From: Micromonospora costi
GTDB lineage: Bacteria > Actinomycetota > Actinomycetes > Mycobacteriales > Micromonosporaceae
DNA length: 64,000 bases
Reading direction: 5' to 3'
Assembly: GCF_003626655.1 (NCBI RefSeq)
Contig: NZ_RBAN01000003.1
Location: 496,001-560,000, forward strand
Position numbers and translations under genes: made by a program. Below the pieces are notes generated by a model, which ran no database searches, was not told the origin of the DNA, and saw only the letters and a program-made list of their open reading frames with translations. Each line of letters begins with the position of its first letter. Position 1 is the stretch's first letter. This document shows positions 52,871-61,916 of the stretch, in pieces.

Positions 52871-52900
52871 ACGATACCGAACGCCCCATCGGCTGGTCAA
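52871..52900 (-). promoter_or_regulatory. Probable rplM-rpsI promoter
   Basis: On the minus strand TTGACC (52895-52900) and TATCGT (52871-52876) are 18 bp apart, about 115 bp upstream of the rplM GTG, leaving a leader in which ribosomal-protein autoregulation could act. Confidence 0.45.
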
Positions 52901-52951
52901 AACGGGGTCCCGCCCCGCGCGCCAGCGCGGCCGGGCGGTGAGCGGCGACAC

Positions 52952-53245
52952 TCAGATCTGCTGGATGATCCGCAGCGCCCGGCCCACCCGGAGCATCGTA
53001 TCGGTGTCGGCGACGTCCACGCACTCGGTGAACCACTTCTTCATGGGCGAGGAGACGCGGTCGGGCATCACCACGTAGCCGCCCATGGGCACGGCGAGCG
53101 GCGAGTCGCGCAGCAACGCCTGCTCGACCACCTCGGCCACGATCACGATGGGTACGTCGGTGGAGTTGTAAACGTCCGAGCTGATCACCAGGCCGAGCCG
53201 TTCCCGGGCGCCCTCGATGCGCCAGACCTCTCCCCTACGCAGCAC
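52952..53245 (-). CDS. MazF/PemK-type endoribonuclease toxin
   Basis: About 97 residues: VLRRGEVWRIEG at the N-terminus, LVISSDVYNSTD, VIVAEVV and VSSPMKKWFTECVDVAD, the usual MazF core order with the internal threonine/serine position represented by SSP. Most MazF toxins cut mRNA at short motifs. The GTG at 53245 lies inside the end of the antitoxin gene (11-bp overlap), typical of toxin-antitoxin pairs. A ribosome site is weak, which would keep toxin below antitoxin. Confidence 0.82.
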   Translation of the reverse strand: MLRRGEVWRIEGARERLGLVISSDVYNSTDVPIVIVAEVVEQALLRDSPLAVPMGGYVVMPDRVSSPMKKWFTECVDVADTDTMLRVGRALRIIQQI

Positions 53246-53492
53246 GCGGACGCCCGCGGAAAAGCAGGTCGTCGACCATGTCCACCTCGCGGGCATCGGC
53301 CAGGGCGGCCGACTCGAGATCCATGCCGGCGCGGCCGACGGCGGCGGCGTGCGCCGCGAAGACCTCGCGCAGCGCCTTCTCCCGGGCCGCCTGGTCCATC
53401 CACGCCGAGAGCGACAGCCCCTCGCGCTTGGCGAACCGCCGGGCCTCCTCGATCGTCTCGTCGGAGAACGACAGTGTCACCTTGGCAGTCAT
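53235..53492 (-). CDS. Antitoxin with ribbon-helix-helix-type N-terminus
   Basis: 85 residues. MTAKVTLSFSDETIEEARRF resembles a ribbon-helix-helix strand and first helix; the charged, helical C-terminus would wrap the toxin. The ATG at 53492 is preferred over 53522, which would bury the palindrome at 53510-53522 in the coding region. It precedes and overlaps the MazF-like gene. Confidence 0.78.
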   Translation of the reverse strand: MTAKVTLSFSDETIEEARRFAKREGLSLSAWMDQAAREKALREVFAAHAAAVGRAGMDLESAALADAREVDMVDDLLFRGRPRAA

Positions 53493-53509
53493 GACCGGGA
53501 GACTACCCA

Positions 53510-53522
53510 GTGGTATGACCAC
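53510..53522. promoter_or_regulatory. Candidate operator of the toxin-antitoxin pair
   Basis: GTGGT-ATG-ACCAC, a perfect 5-bp-arm palindrome 18 bp upstream of the antitoxin ATG, next to TAGTCT (minus strand), which could be the -10 box. Autorepression by the antitoxin is the expected mechanism. Confidence 0.45.
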
Positions 53523-53631
53523 CAGTCATCCCGCGCGCCGCCGGTAACCGCCCCGGACCCGCCAGAACGCCCAGGACGGGACGATCCGCCCGCCCAGCCA
53601 GGCCGCCCGCCCAGTCAGGCTGCCCACCCGG

Positions 53632-54327
53632 TCAGGCCGCCCGTCCTCCGAACACCGCGAACCGCCACTCCTTGAAGAAGCAGTCCACGTCCACCAGGCC
53701 GGCCTCGGCCAGCCAGGCGCACTGGTCGGCGACCGGCGCCGGCCGGTCGTACGCCATCCGCGCCCGGGCGGCGGCGATCTCCTCGGCGTCCGAGCCGAGC
53801 GCCGTGATCCGCTCCAGCCACACCTCGTCGTACCGGCGGTCCAGCGCCGGGGTGGGGCCGGCCACCTGCTCGGCGTTCACGAAGACGCCGCCGGGCGCCA
53901 GGGCGGCCGGCAGCCGGTGGTAGAGGGCCCGCTTGCCCGGGTCGTCGAGATGGTGGATCGCCAGGGCGCTGACCACCGCGTCGTACCGGCCGGCGGGCAG
54001 GGGGTCGGCCAGGTCGGCGAGCAGCGTCCGGTGCGCGACGCCGCGTTCCCGCAGCCGCTCGGCGGCCACGGCCAGCATCGCGGGCGCGGCGTCGACGAGG
54101 GTGAGCCGGACCCCGGGCACCGCCGCGGCGAGCAGCAGCGACAGCAGGCCCGTGCCGGCGCCCAGGTCCAGCACCTCGGGGGTACGCCCGGCGGCCAGCG
54201 CGGCCCGCAGCGGCGGCGCGGCGACCTCGACGGCCGTGCCGTAGAAGGTCTCGAAGCACGGGACCAGCCGGCGACGAGCGTCGTCGTAGGTGCCGGCGAC
54301 GGCGTCGAAAGCGTCCGCGACCGTCAT
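53632..54327 (-). CDS. Class I SAM-dependent methyltransferase
   Basis: 231 residues. Motif I is VLDLGAGTGLLSL, then VDAAPAML, LADLADPLPAGRYDAVVSAL (motif IV region) and LAPGGVFVNAEQV. The substrate is unknown; the fold is that of small-molecule methyltransferases. Divergent from the HemD-HTH gene across 159 bp, an AT-richer spot (around 54359-54372) perhaps holding promoters for both. Confidence 0.88.
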   Translation of the reverse strand: MTVADAFDAVAGTYDDARRRLVPCFETFYGTAVEVAAPPLRAALAAGRTPEVLDLGAGTGLLSLLLAAAVPGVRLTLVDAAPAMLAVAAERLRERGVAHRTLLADLADPLPAGRYDAVVSALAIHHLDDPGKRALYHRLPAALAPGGVFVNAEQVAGPTPALDRRYDEVWLERITALGSDAEEIAAARARMAYDRPAPVADQCAWLAEAGLVDVDCFFKEWRFAVFGGRAA

Positions 54328-54486
54328 CGGGGTCTCCCATCATGCGGGACAATGCTCCCATATTCTAAACCTTCCCCCTGGCCCACGGGAGAACGGGACA
54401 CCGCGCCGGGGGGTGCCCACGCGATTGACCGGGCCGAAACAGACCGGACGCGGGCCGGAAACCGCCCGGCGGCACGCTTGGCCGAC

Positions 54487-55611
54487 ATGACGGACGGTGC
54501 ACGCTCGGCCACCCGGTCGGGGGGCGCGCGGGACCTGGCCGGCTTCACCGTCGGGGTGACCGCCGACCGCCGGCGCGACGAACTGGCCGCGCTGCTGCAA
54601 CGGCGCGGGGCCCGCGTGGTGGTCGCGCCGGCGCTGCGGATCGTGCCGCTGGCCGACGACACCCAGTTGCGCGAGGCGACCCGCTCCTGCGTCGACCGGC
54701 CGCCGGACGTCCTGGTGGCGACCACCGGCATCGGGATGCGGGGCTGGCTGGAGGCGGCACACGGGTGGGGGCTGGCGGACCCGCTGCGCTCGGCGCTCAC
54801 CGACGCGTACGTGGTGGCCCGGGGCCCCAAGGCGCGCGCCGCGCTCCGGACCGCCGGCCTGCCCGACCGGTGGAGTCCCGCCTCGGAGACGTGCGAGGAG
54901 GTGGTCGAGCACCTGCGCCGGCGCGGGGTCGCCGGGCAGGTGGTCGCCATGCAGTTGCACGGCGAGCGGCAGCCCGAGTGCACGCGGGCGCTGGAGGCGG
55001 CCGGCGCCACGGTGATCGAGGTGCCCGTCTACCGGTGGGCGCCACCCACCGATCCGGCGCCGCTGTACCGGCTCGTCGACCTGGTCGCCGGCCGGCTCGT
55101 CGACGCGGTCACCTTCACCGCGGCCCCGGCCGTGGAGGCGCTGCTGCGGGCCGCCGGCGACCGCGTCGACACCGTGCTGGACGCGTTCCGCGCCGACGTG
55201 CTGGCCGCCGCCGTGGGCGCCGTGACCGCGGAACCCCTGCGCCGGCACGGGGTGCCGGTCCGCACACCGGAGCGGGCCCGGCTGGGCGCGCTCGTGCAGA
55301 CCGTCGTCGACGAGCTGCCCGGCCGCGCGATCACCTGCAAGGCGGCGGGCCACCTGCTCACCCTGCGCGGGCATGCCGCGGTGATCGACGGGGAGCTGCG
55401 GTCGCTCGCGCCGGGCCCCATGGCGGTGCTCCGCGAACTCGCCCGGCACCCCGGCCGGGTGCTGTCGCGCACGGCGTTGCTACGGGCGCTGCCCCGAGGC
55501 GCGGACGAGCACGCCGTGGAGATGGCCGTCGCCCGGCTCCGCGCCGGCCTGCGCGCCCCCCGCCTGGTGCAGACCGTCGTCAAACGCGGCTACCGCCTCC
55601 GCGTCGACTGA
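54487..55611 (+). CDS. HemD-like regulator with OmpR-type DNA-binding domain (NnaR-like)
   Basis: 374 residues. The first 270 are a uroporphyrinogen-III synthase fold (FTVGVTADRRRDELAALLQR, ATTGIGMRGWLEAA, VAMQLHGERQPE, TFTAAPAVEALL); the last 100 are a winged helix (AVLRELARHPGRVLSRTALL, MAVARLRAGL, VVKRGYRLRVD). This fusion is known in actinobacteria as a nitrate/nitrite assimilation regulator (NnaR in Streptomyces). No haem or nitrite reductase genes lie nearby. A much longer upstream frame is antisense to the methyltransferase; the ATG at 54487 was chosen by domain start. Confidence 0.87.
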   Translation: MTDGARSATRSGGARDLAGFTVGVTADRRRDELAALLQRRGARVVVAPALRIVPLADDTQLREATRSCVDRPPDVLVATTGIGMRGWLEAAHGWGLADPLRSALTDAYVVARGPKARAALRTAGLPDRWSPASETCEEVVEHLRRRGVAGQVVAMQLHGERQPECTRALEAAGATVIEVPVYRWAPPTDPAPLYRLVDLVAGRLVDAVTFTAAPAVEALLRAAGDRVDTVLDAFRADVLAAAVGAVTAEPLRRHGVPVRTPERARLGALVQTVVDELPGRAITCKAAGHLLTLRGHAAVIDGELRSLAPGPMAVLRELARHPGRVLSRTALLRALPRGADEHAVEMAVARLRAGLRAPRLVQTVVKRGYRLRVD

Positions 55612-55614
55612 GCC

Positions 55615-55644
55615 GCGCCGCCCCGGACGATCCCGGGGCCGCGC
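55615..55644. terminator. Hairpin terminator between convergent genes
   Basis: A 12-bp stem with one mismatch (GCGCCGCCCCGG against CCGGGGCCGCGC) and 6-nt loop, just after the HemD-HTH gene and before the end of cvnD. Confidence 0.6.
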
Positions 55645-55660
55645 CGGCGCCCGCGCCGGA

Positions 55661-56284
55661 TCAGCCGACGGGCGCCGGGAATCCCCGGCCGTGCTCGGCC
55701 TGCAGCCGCGCCATGGCGTGCTCGACGACGGTCACCAGCACCTGCTTGACCGACTCCCGGTGCCGGGCGTCGGTCATGATCAGGGGCACCTGCGGCGAGA
55801 TGGCCAGCGCCTCGCGGACCTCCTCCAGCTCGTACCGCGGCGCGCCGTCGAAGGCGTTCAGCGCCACCACGTACGGCAGGTTGCGGTTCTCGAAGTAGTC
55901 CAGCGGCGCGAAGGCGTCGGTGATGCGGCGGGTGTCCACCAGCACGGCGGCGCCCACCGCCCCCCTGATGATCTCGTCCCACATGAACCAGAAGCGGGTC
56001 TGGCCGGGCGTACCGAACAGGTACAGGATCAGGTCCTGCGCCATGGTGATACGGCCGAAGTCCATGGCGACGGTGGTCGTCTCCTTGCCCGGCACCTTGG
56101 ACGGATCGTCGATCCCGACGCCGGCCGCCGTCATCACCGCCTCCGTGGTCAGCGGTGTGATCTCGGAGATCGAGCCGACCAGCGTCGTCTTGCCGACGCC
56201 GAAACCGCCCGCGACGACGATCTTGGCGGACACGATCCCGCGGCTCTGCTGCCCCCTCGCGGGGTCATAGCCTGCGAAGTCCAC
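55661..56284 (-). CDS. cvnD: Conservon GTPase, CvnD type
   Basis: 207 residues of a Ras-like ATP/GTP-binding protein. P-loop GGFGVGKTTLV, switch region with FGTPGQTRFWFMWD (the DxxG-like motif is FGTPG) and NAFD as the base-recognition motif. Last gene of the cvnABCD operon; overlaps cvnC by 20 bp. Conservon GTPases bind membrane-located partners and integrate developmental or metabolic signals, much as eukaryotic G-protein systems do; direct functions are known for few. Confidence 0.92.
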   Translation of the reverse strand: MDFAGYDPARGQQSRGIVSAKIVVAGGFGVGKTTLVGSISEITPLTTEAVMTAAGVGIDDPSKVPGKETTTVAMDFGRITMAQDLILYLFGTPGQTRFWFMWDEIIRGAVGAAVLVDTRRITDAFAPLDYFENRNLPYVVALNAFDGAPRYELEEVREALAISPQVPLIMTDARHRESVKQVLVTVVEHAMARLQAEHGRGFPAPVG

Positions 56285-56627
56285 TTAGCACCCTTCCCAG
56301 CAGTTCCATCCGCTCCTCGAACCCCTCGGCGGGAGCAGCAGCGTGTAACGTCAGCAGGCCCTCTGCCACCATGTCGGCGACCAGCACCCGGGCGACGCCG
56401 AGCGGCATCCGGGTGTACGCGGCGATCTCCGCCAACGACTGCGCCCGGCCCTCGCAGACGGTGGCGATGCGGTGCTTGTCATGCCCCGCGAAGCGGGACT
56501 CGGCGGCCTGGGTGGCCGTGGCCATGAGGACCGCCTCCAGGGCGATGTCCTGACGGGGCTCGGTACGGCCGCGGGTGACCGCGTACGGCCGTACCAGCGC
56601 ACCGCGCGGGTCGCGCCGTGGTTCCAT
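56265..56627 (-). CDS. cvnC: Conservon protein CvnC (DUF742)
   Basis: 120 residues, DUF742: VRPYAVTRGRT, IATVCEGRAQSLAEIAAYTR, MPLGVARVLVADMVAEGLL and a C-terminal LLGRVLSGLRRL. A winged-helix-like helper between the kinase and the GTPase. 87 bp after cvnB. Confidence 0.92.
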   Translation of the reverse strand: MEPRRDPRGALVRPYAVTRGRTEPRQDIALEAVLMATATQAAESRFAGHDKHRIATVCEGRAQSLAEIAAYTRMPLGVARVLVADMVAEGLLTLHAAAPAEGFEERMELLGRVLSGLRRL

Positions 56628-56714
56628 CCGCGATCACCTCCTCTCCGTGCCGGCGCCTGCCGGTCCTCCTGTTCCCCGCCCCCCGGTCGCCGTCCGGCCG
56701 GGGCGCCCGGTGGG

Positions 56715-57122
56715 CTACGAGCGCACCGCGTCCCGGGGCAGCGGCACCAGCGCGGCGCCGACCCGTTCCACCAGCAGCGCCATCTCGTACCCGACCTGGC
56801 CCACGTCGCAGCTGCGCGCGGCCAGCACGGCCATCGACGAGCCGTCGCTGATCGACATCAGGAAGAGGTAGCCGCTGTCCATCTCGATGACCGTCTGCAG
56901 CACCCCACCGGCACTGAACATCCGGGCGGCGCCGTCGGTCAGGCTCACCACACCGGACGTGATCGCCGCGAGCTGGTCCGCCCGGTCCGGGGGGAGGTCC
57001 CGGGACGAGGCGAGCAGCAGCCCGTCGGCGGACACCGCCACCACGTGGGCGATGCCCGCCACGCTGTCGGCGAAGTTGGTGAGCAGCCAACCCATGTCCT
57101 GCATGGCCGCTGGCCTGTTCAT
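56715..57122 (-). CDS. cvnB: Conservon roadblock/LC7 protein CvnB
   Basis: 135 residues of the roadblock/LC7 fold: LLTNFADSVAGIAHVVAVSA, DGLLLASSRDLPPDRADQLA, GVLQTVIEMDSGYLFLMSIS. Such domains bind and regulate small GTPases. The ATG at 57122 overlaps the cvnA stop by 4 bp. Confidence 0.93.
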   Translation of the reverse strand: MNRPAAMQDMGWLLTNFADSVAGIAHVVAVSADGLLLASSRDLPPDRADQLAAITSGVVSLTDGAARMFSAGGVLQTVIEMDSGYLFLMSISDGSSMAVLAARSCDVGQVGYEMALLVERVGAALVPLPRDAVRS

Positions 57123-60100
57123 CGGGTCTCCTTGGTCGAGGTGCGGGTCTGGTCCGTTCCGGCCGTCCGGCCGCGCTGCACGCCGCGGTGGTAGGCCGAC
57201 AACAGACCACGTACGTCATCCGGGGTGCGCCGCGTGCGTTCCCGGCCGCCGCGCGGCTCGATGCCGCCCGGCACGAGTTGCGCCTGGGGCACCCGCTTCG
57301 GCAGGCCGGAACGGGTCGTACCCGCGCTGGCCGGCTCGGCCGCCCGGCTGGCACGCGACCAGCCCTCGTCGGCCGCCGTCCGCCAGGCCTCCGGGTCGGT
57401 CGCCGCCGACGGGGTCGCCGACGACGCGGCGGACGCTGCCGGGGCCGCTGACGCCACCGGGGCCTCGGGAGGCGTGGCGGCCACGGGCGGTGTGCTGACC
57501 GGCGGCGCGTACGACGGCGGTGGCGGCTGCGGCGGCGGAGTGGTGCCGGTGCTCCCGGGAGTGCGGGTGGGCAGCGGAGGCGCCGCCGCGGGGGCCGGGG
57601 CACCCGTGGCCGGCGCGGTGGTGTTCCCGGCTCCGGCCGGCGGCTCGTCGAACTGCGGCCGGGCGAAGATGGCGGTGGCGTCGTTGCCGTGGGAGCGGAA
57701 CCACACCGCCTCCAGGTCCCGGAAGATCGGGGCCTCGGCCACGGGCTCCGGCCGGGCCGCGATGGGCGGCGGCGTGGCCGGCATCGCGGGCGGCATGGCC
57801 GGCATGGGCGGCGGAGCCGGCGCCGCCGGCGGCACGACGGGAGAGGCCGGCGGCGCGGCGGGCGTGGTGCCGGCGAGCGAGCCGAACTGCCGCGCCGACG
57901 GGGCCGGCGTGTCGGTGAGGCCGCTGGCCGGCGCGCGCCGCGGCAGCGGGGCGAGGGTCGGGTGGGCGGCGGTCGGGTTGTCCGCGGCCAGCCCGCCGTA
58001 CGACGGCTGGGCCGGCGGCGGGGTCGCCGTCAGGCCACCGGCCGACACGGTCGGCGCGGTAGCCCGGGCGTCCACGGGCGACGGCCACGGCGCCGGGGCG
58101 GGTGCGCTGGTGGGCCACTGCTCGGTCAGCGTCGCCGCCGAGGTGAGGCCGGTACGCGGCTCGGCCACGGCGACCGGGCTGAGCGGCGCCTGCTCGACCG
58201 CCATCGGCTGGCGCGGCCGGGTCAGCGCCTGGTCCCGACCCCGCTGGGCGGGAAGCACCACCGTCGAGTTCGGCAACGTCACCTGCGCGACGGTGCCGCC
58301 CTCCACGTTGCGACGCAGCTCCACCCGGATGCCGTAGCGGGACGCGAGCCGGCTCACCACGGCGAGACCCATGAGCCGGAACGCCGCGACGTCCACCGTC
58401 GGCGGCGCGGCGAGCCGGCGGTTCAGCGAGTCCAGCTGCTCGTCGGTGAGACCGAGGCCCCGGTCCTCGATCTGGATCAGCACGTAGTCGCGGATGCGCC
58501 GGCCGTCGGCGACCACGACCGTGTTCGGCGGCGAGAAGCGGGTGGCGTTGTCGAGCAGTTCGGCGACCAGCCGGACGACGTCGTTGACCGCGTGCGCGGC
58601 CACCGAGATGTCGGTGTCCACCGTGCCGAACTCGATGCGCGCGTACAGCTCGACCTCGGACTGCGCGGCCCGCAGCACGTCCACGAGCAGGGCGTCGTCG
58701 CGCCGCGGCACGGCCGAGTCGGCGCCCGCGAGGACCAGCAGGTTCTCGTCGTTGCGGCGCATCCGGGTGGCCAGGTGGTCGAGTTCGAAGAGCTGGGCCA
58801 GCCGCTTCGGGTCCTCCTCACCCCGCTCGATCGCGTCCAGCTCGCCGATCATCCGGTCGACCAGCGTCTGACTGCGCCGTGCCAGGTTGAGGAACATCGC
58901 CGAGACGCTCGTCCGCAGCGCGGCCTGCTCGGCCGCGATACGCACCGCCTCCCGGTGTACGACGTTGAAGGCCGAGGCGACCTGGCCCACCTCGTCGCGG
59001 TTGGTCAGCTTGATGGGGTCGTGGACCTCGCGGACGATCTCGTCCACGCCGCCCTCGCCGACGCTGCCCATGTTCTGCAGGCGCTGCACGGCGTCGGGCA
59101 GGTCGCGGTTGGCCACCGACAGGGCGCCCTCCCGGAGCCGGCGCAGCGAGTCGTTGAGCGACCGGGCCAGCACCACGGCGAGCGAGACCGCGATGACCAG
59201 GGTCAGCAGCACCAGGACCGATTCGAGTACGGCCTGCCGGATGACGTCCGACCGCGCCTGGTCGGTCTGTGCGTAGAGCTGGTTCTGCAACTGGACCTCG
59301 GCCCAGCGCATCAGGTCGTTGACGGCGCCGATGGCGGCAGTGGCGTCCTGCGCGGTGACGAGCGGACGCTGCCCGACCGAGCGGGTGATGTCGGCGGCCA
59401 CCCGGTCGGCGAGACCGACGGCGTCACCGGAGACGGTGCTGTTCACGAGGGCCCGCTGCGACGGGTCGGCGGCCAGCGAGAAGGCGAGCAGCGCCTCCTG
59501 CTGGCTGGTGAGCGTGGCCACGAACGCGGAGAACTGCTCCTCGTCGAGCTGGCCGGCGCTGAGCGCCGTGAAGGCGACCGCCTGCTCCTCGGCGACCGCC
59601 GCCTTGGCGCGGGCGAACGCCGCGACGGCGCGCCGGCTGTCGGACAGGCGCTCGCTGCCGGGCAGCTGGGCGAGCCCGTCGCCGTACGAGACGAGGTCGG
59701 TGAGGATGACGCCGTAGCGGAGCACCGCCTCGGCGACGGCCATCTGCCGGCGGTCCAGCACCTCCTGCCGGGTGCTGTCCAGCGTCTCCAGGTGACCGTC
59801 GATGGCGGCCAGCCGGTCCTGGACCGACGTCGGCACCTCACCGATGCGCCGGCGCTCCTCGCGGTACGCGTCGATGCGCTGCTGCGTCTGGCGCACGCGC
59901 AGGTTGTAGGCGTCGGCCTGCTGCTGGGGCGCGGCCAGGTAGGCCGCCGCGGCCATCCGCTCGGCCTGCAGATCCTGGGTGAGGGCGGAGACGTCACGGG
60001 ACAGCTCGGTCAGTGACCGGGCCTCGCTCGCCTCGTACGCGCCCTGCCCGACCGAGATGAGGCGGACCGTGGCCAGCGCGATGACCGCGGCGACGGGCAC

Positions 60101-60217
60101 CACCAGGATGAGCGCCAGCTTCGACCGGATCCGGGCGTCGCGCAGCCGCGGCAGTCGACGACGGGACGGCCGCGCGTTCGCACGGGTCTCGGGCAGGGTC
60201 GTCGGTCCGGTGCTCAC
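57119..60217 (-). CDS. cvnA: Conservon sensor kinase CvnA with nitrate/nitrite-sensing (NIT) domain
   Basis: 1032 residues. Order: transmembrane helix (about 31-51), extracellular NIT-type helical domain (about 55-315, LSRDVSALTQDLQAERMAAA, ITRSVGQRPLVTAQDA), second transmembrane helix (about 318-345), HAMP, helical dimer region without an obvious phospho-accepting histidine, and an ATPase domain with the N-box ELLDNATRFSPP near 555. The last about 370 residues are proline/alanine-rich and disordered. The GTG at 60217 was chosen for GGAGG 8 nt upstream; the longer frame to 60589 is not supported. Signal is probably relayed to CvnB-D rather than by phosphotransfer. Confidence 0.92.
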   Translation of the reverse strand: MSTGPTTLPETRANARPSRRRLPRLRDARIRSKLALILVVPVAAVIALATVRLISVGQGAYEASEARSLTELSRDVSALTQDLQAERMAAAAYLAAPQQQADAYNLRVRQTQQRIDAYREERRRIGEVPTSVQDRLAAIDGHLETLDSTRQEVLDRRQMAVAEAVLRYGVILTDLVSYGDGLAQLPGSERLSDSRRAVAAFARAKAAVAEEQAVAFTALSAGQLDEEQFSAFVATLTSQQEALLAFSLAADPSQRALVNSTVSGDAVGLADRVAADITRSVGQRPLVTAQDATAAIGAVNDLMRWAEVQLQNQLYAQTDQARSDVIRQAVLESVLVLLTLVIAVSLAVVLARSLNDSLRRLREGALSVANRDLPDAVQRLQNMGSVGEGGVDEIVREVHDPIKLTNRDEVGQVASAFNVVHREAVRIAAEQAALRTSVSAMFLNLARRSQTLVDRMIGELDAIERGEEDPKRLAQLFELDHLATRMRRNDENLLVLAGADSAVPRRDDALLVDVLRAAQSEVELYARIEFGTVDTDISVAAHAVNDVVRLVAELLDNATRFSPPNTVVVADGRRIRDYVLIQIEDRGLGLTDEQLDSLNRRLAAPPTVDVAAFRLMGLAVVSRLASRYGIRVELRRNVEGGTVAQVTLPNSTVVLPAQRGRDQALTRPRQPMAVEQAPLSPVAVAEPRTGLTSAATLTEQWPTSAPAPAPWPSPVDARATAPTVSAGGLTATPPPAQPSYGGLAADNPTAAHPTLAPLPRRAPASGLTDTPAPSARQFGSLAGTTPAAPPASPVVPPAAPAPPPMPAMPPAMPATPPPIAARPEPVAEAPIFRDLEAVWFRSHGNDATAIFARPQFDEPPAGAGNTTAPATGAPAPAAAPPLPTRTPGSTGTTPPPQPPPPSYAPPVSTPPVAATPPEAPVASAAPAASAASSATPSAATDPEAWRTAADEGWSRASRAAEPASAGTTRSGLPKRVPQAQLVPGGIEPRGGRERTRRTPDDVRGLLSAYHRGVQRGRTAGTDQTRTSTKETR

Positions 60218-60664
60218 GACATCGCCTCCGTCGTTTCTTCCACGCCTGAACCGAGAAACCGTGCCGGGCGCGGTGGGCGGCGGCACGCGCGGCACGGCCG
60301 CGATTTCATCAGAGACGCTCCTGTTTGGGAAGCCGCAGCCGGGCAGATAACGGTCGCACCGCGCGCACCCCGTGTTCCGGTCAACTGATACCTTCAATTC
60401 CGCAAGCCCGTGAACAGGGCATGTGACTCCAGAGTGGTCACACGTGTATGCACCGTGACGGTTTGCAAACATCGCGTGTCCCCAACATGTGGGACGGCCG
60501 TCCCGAAACGACCGTTGACGCCCGCGCTTGACCGCAGCGCCCCACCGTTGGCAAGGTTTTGCAGGCTTCGCGCACACGGTACGGCACACTCTTCCCGTCC
60601 CTCCACTGAGGACGGACTAGCGGCGGTGACCGGGCAGCGCCCGCGCCCGCACCTGGAGGACGAC
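60218..60664. promoter_or_regulatory. Divergent regulatory region of cvnA and a binding-protein gene
   Basis: A 447-bp gap with no gene I can support. It is less GC-rich than its flanks around 60300-60480. The most regular element is a perfect 14-bp palindrome GGGACGGCCGTCCC (60491-60504). The plus-strand frame that crosses it has no ribosome site or protein features. Promoters for both divergent genes must lie here. Confidence 0.5.
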
Positions 60665-61846
60665 TTGAGCCCCATCCGCTCCACGACCATCGCGGCTCTC
60701 GCATCCGTCGTGCTGGCCGGCACACTCACCGGCTGTTCGTTCGGCGCCGAGGAGGCGGCGGCGAGTCCGATTGTGATCGCCGCGGACCTCGAACTCTCCG
60801 GCGCCGCGGCACCCGTCGGCAAGGCGTACCAACGTGCGCTGGAACTGAAGGTCGAACAGCTGAACTCCTCGGGTGCGCTCGGTGGCCGGCGAATCGAACT
60901 GAAGGTGAAGGACAACCGTTCCGACGCCAGCGAGTCATTGCGCAACATCGGCGATTTCAGCAGCGACGGCCAGGTGAGCGCGATCATCATGGGCGGCTGC
61001 AACGAATGCGCGATCGGCGCGGTCCGCACCATCAACGAGAAGAAGATCCCCACCATCGCCCTCGCCACGTCCGGCGCGGTGGCGAGCCCGGTCGCCGACC
61101 GGCGGTACGTGTTCAAGCTCGGCCCGAACGCCGCGGACAGCGCCGCGGCCCTCGCCTCCGAGCTGGACCGCAGGGGCATCCGCGAGGTCGCCCTGCTGCA
61201 CAGCGCCGACGACTACGGCCGCGAGGGGCTCACCGCCCTCCAGCGTGAGTTCGGCAAGTCCGGTGTCAAGTCGGTACGCGAGGCCGCCGTCCGGATCACC
61301 GACACGGACGTCAGCCAGCCGGTGCGGACGCTCACCTCGCGCAAGCCCGACGCGCTGATCGTCTGGACCCCGCCGGAGCAGGCGATGCTGGCGGCCGCCG
61401 CGGCGCAGCAGGTCGGCTTCAGCGGCTCGCTCTACTTCGACGCGGGCGCCGCCGGCGACCTGTTCCTCGGCGAGTCCGCCAAGGCCACCGAACGGGCCAC
61501 GCTGATCTTCACCCAGACCATGGTCATCGACGACGTGATCGCCACGACGCCCGCCAAGGCGGCCCGCCGGCAGTGGTTCCAGGACTACACGGCCCGGTTC
61601 GGTGGGTACAACGGCGCGTCGTCGTTCGCGGCCGACGCCGTGCAGCTCATCGCGGACGCGCAGCTGCGGGCCGGCGGCCCGGCCGACCGGGTCAACCGCG
61701 ACGGCATCCGCGACGTGCTCGAGACGTCGCAGTTGGACGGTCTCTCCGGCCCCATCCGGATGACGCCGGACAACCACTCCGGGCTGATGCCGCAGGCTCT
61801 CACCACGCTCGTGGCCCGTAACGGCCGCTGGCGTCTCGCGGGCTGA
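60665..61846 (+). CDS. Periplasmic-binding-type lipoprotein (branched-chain amino-acid receptor family)
   Basis: About 393 residues. TTG start at 60665 after GGAGGA; the signal peptide ends in the lipobox LTGC. The mature protein has the type I binding-protein fold (VIAADLELSGAAAPVGKAYQ, IMGGCNECAIGAV, VALLHSADDYGREGLTAL, SSFAADAVQLI). No permease or ATPase of the same class is next to it. It lies divergently beside the conservon kinase, so it could be a ligand sensor for CvnA; that is inference. An orphan transporter receptor is the other option. Confidence 0.87.
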   Translation: MSPIRSTTIAALASVVLAGTLTGCSFGAEEAAASPIVIAADLELSGAAAPVGKAYQRALELKVEQLNSSGALGGRRIELKVKDNRSDASESLRNIGDFSSDGQVSAIIMGGCNECAIGAVRTINEKKIPTIALATSGAVASPVADRRYVFKLGPNAADSAAALASELDRRGIREVALLHSADDYGREGLTALQREFGKSGVKSVREAAVRITDTDVSQPVRTLTSRKPDALIVWTPPEQAMLAAAAAQQVGFSGSLYFDAGAAGDLFLGESAKATERATLIFTQTMVIDDVIATTPAKAARRQWFQDYTARFGGYNGASSFAADAVQLIADAQLRAGGPADRVNRDGIRDVLETSQLDGLSGPIRMTPDNHSGLMPQALTTLVARNGRWRLAG

Positions 61847-61850
61847 CCGA

Positions 61851-61896
61851 CGCACCGCGGGCCGGCTCCCCTGACAGGGGGCCGGCCCGCGGTGCG
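61851..61896. terminator. Strong bidirectional terminator
   Basis: A 20-bp stem with one mismatch (from CGCACCGCGGGCCGGC) and a 6-nt loop, between the lipoprotein gene and the converging permease gene. Confidence 0.8.
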
Positions 61897-61916
61897 TTCC
61901 GGGAGATTCCGTCCGG

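Noticed and set aside
60218..60589. 124-residue Cys-rich N-terminal extension of cvnA
   Set aside because: The GTG at 60217 has an excellent ribosome site and the first membrane helix follows normally; the extension covers the divergent promoter region.
60410..60664. Upstream extension of the binding lipoprotein
   Set aside because: The signal peptide and lipobox begin at the TTG at 60665 with GGAGGA in front; an extension would place the signal peptide internally.
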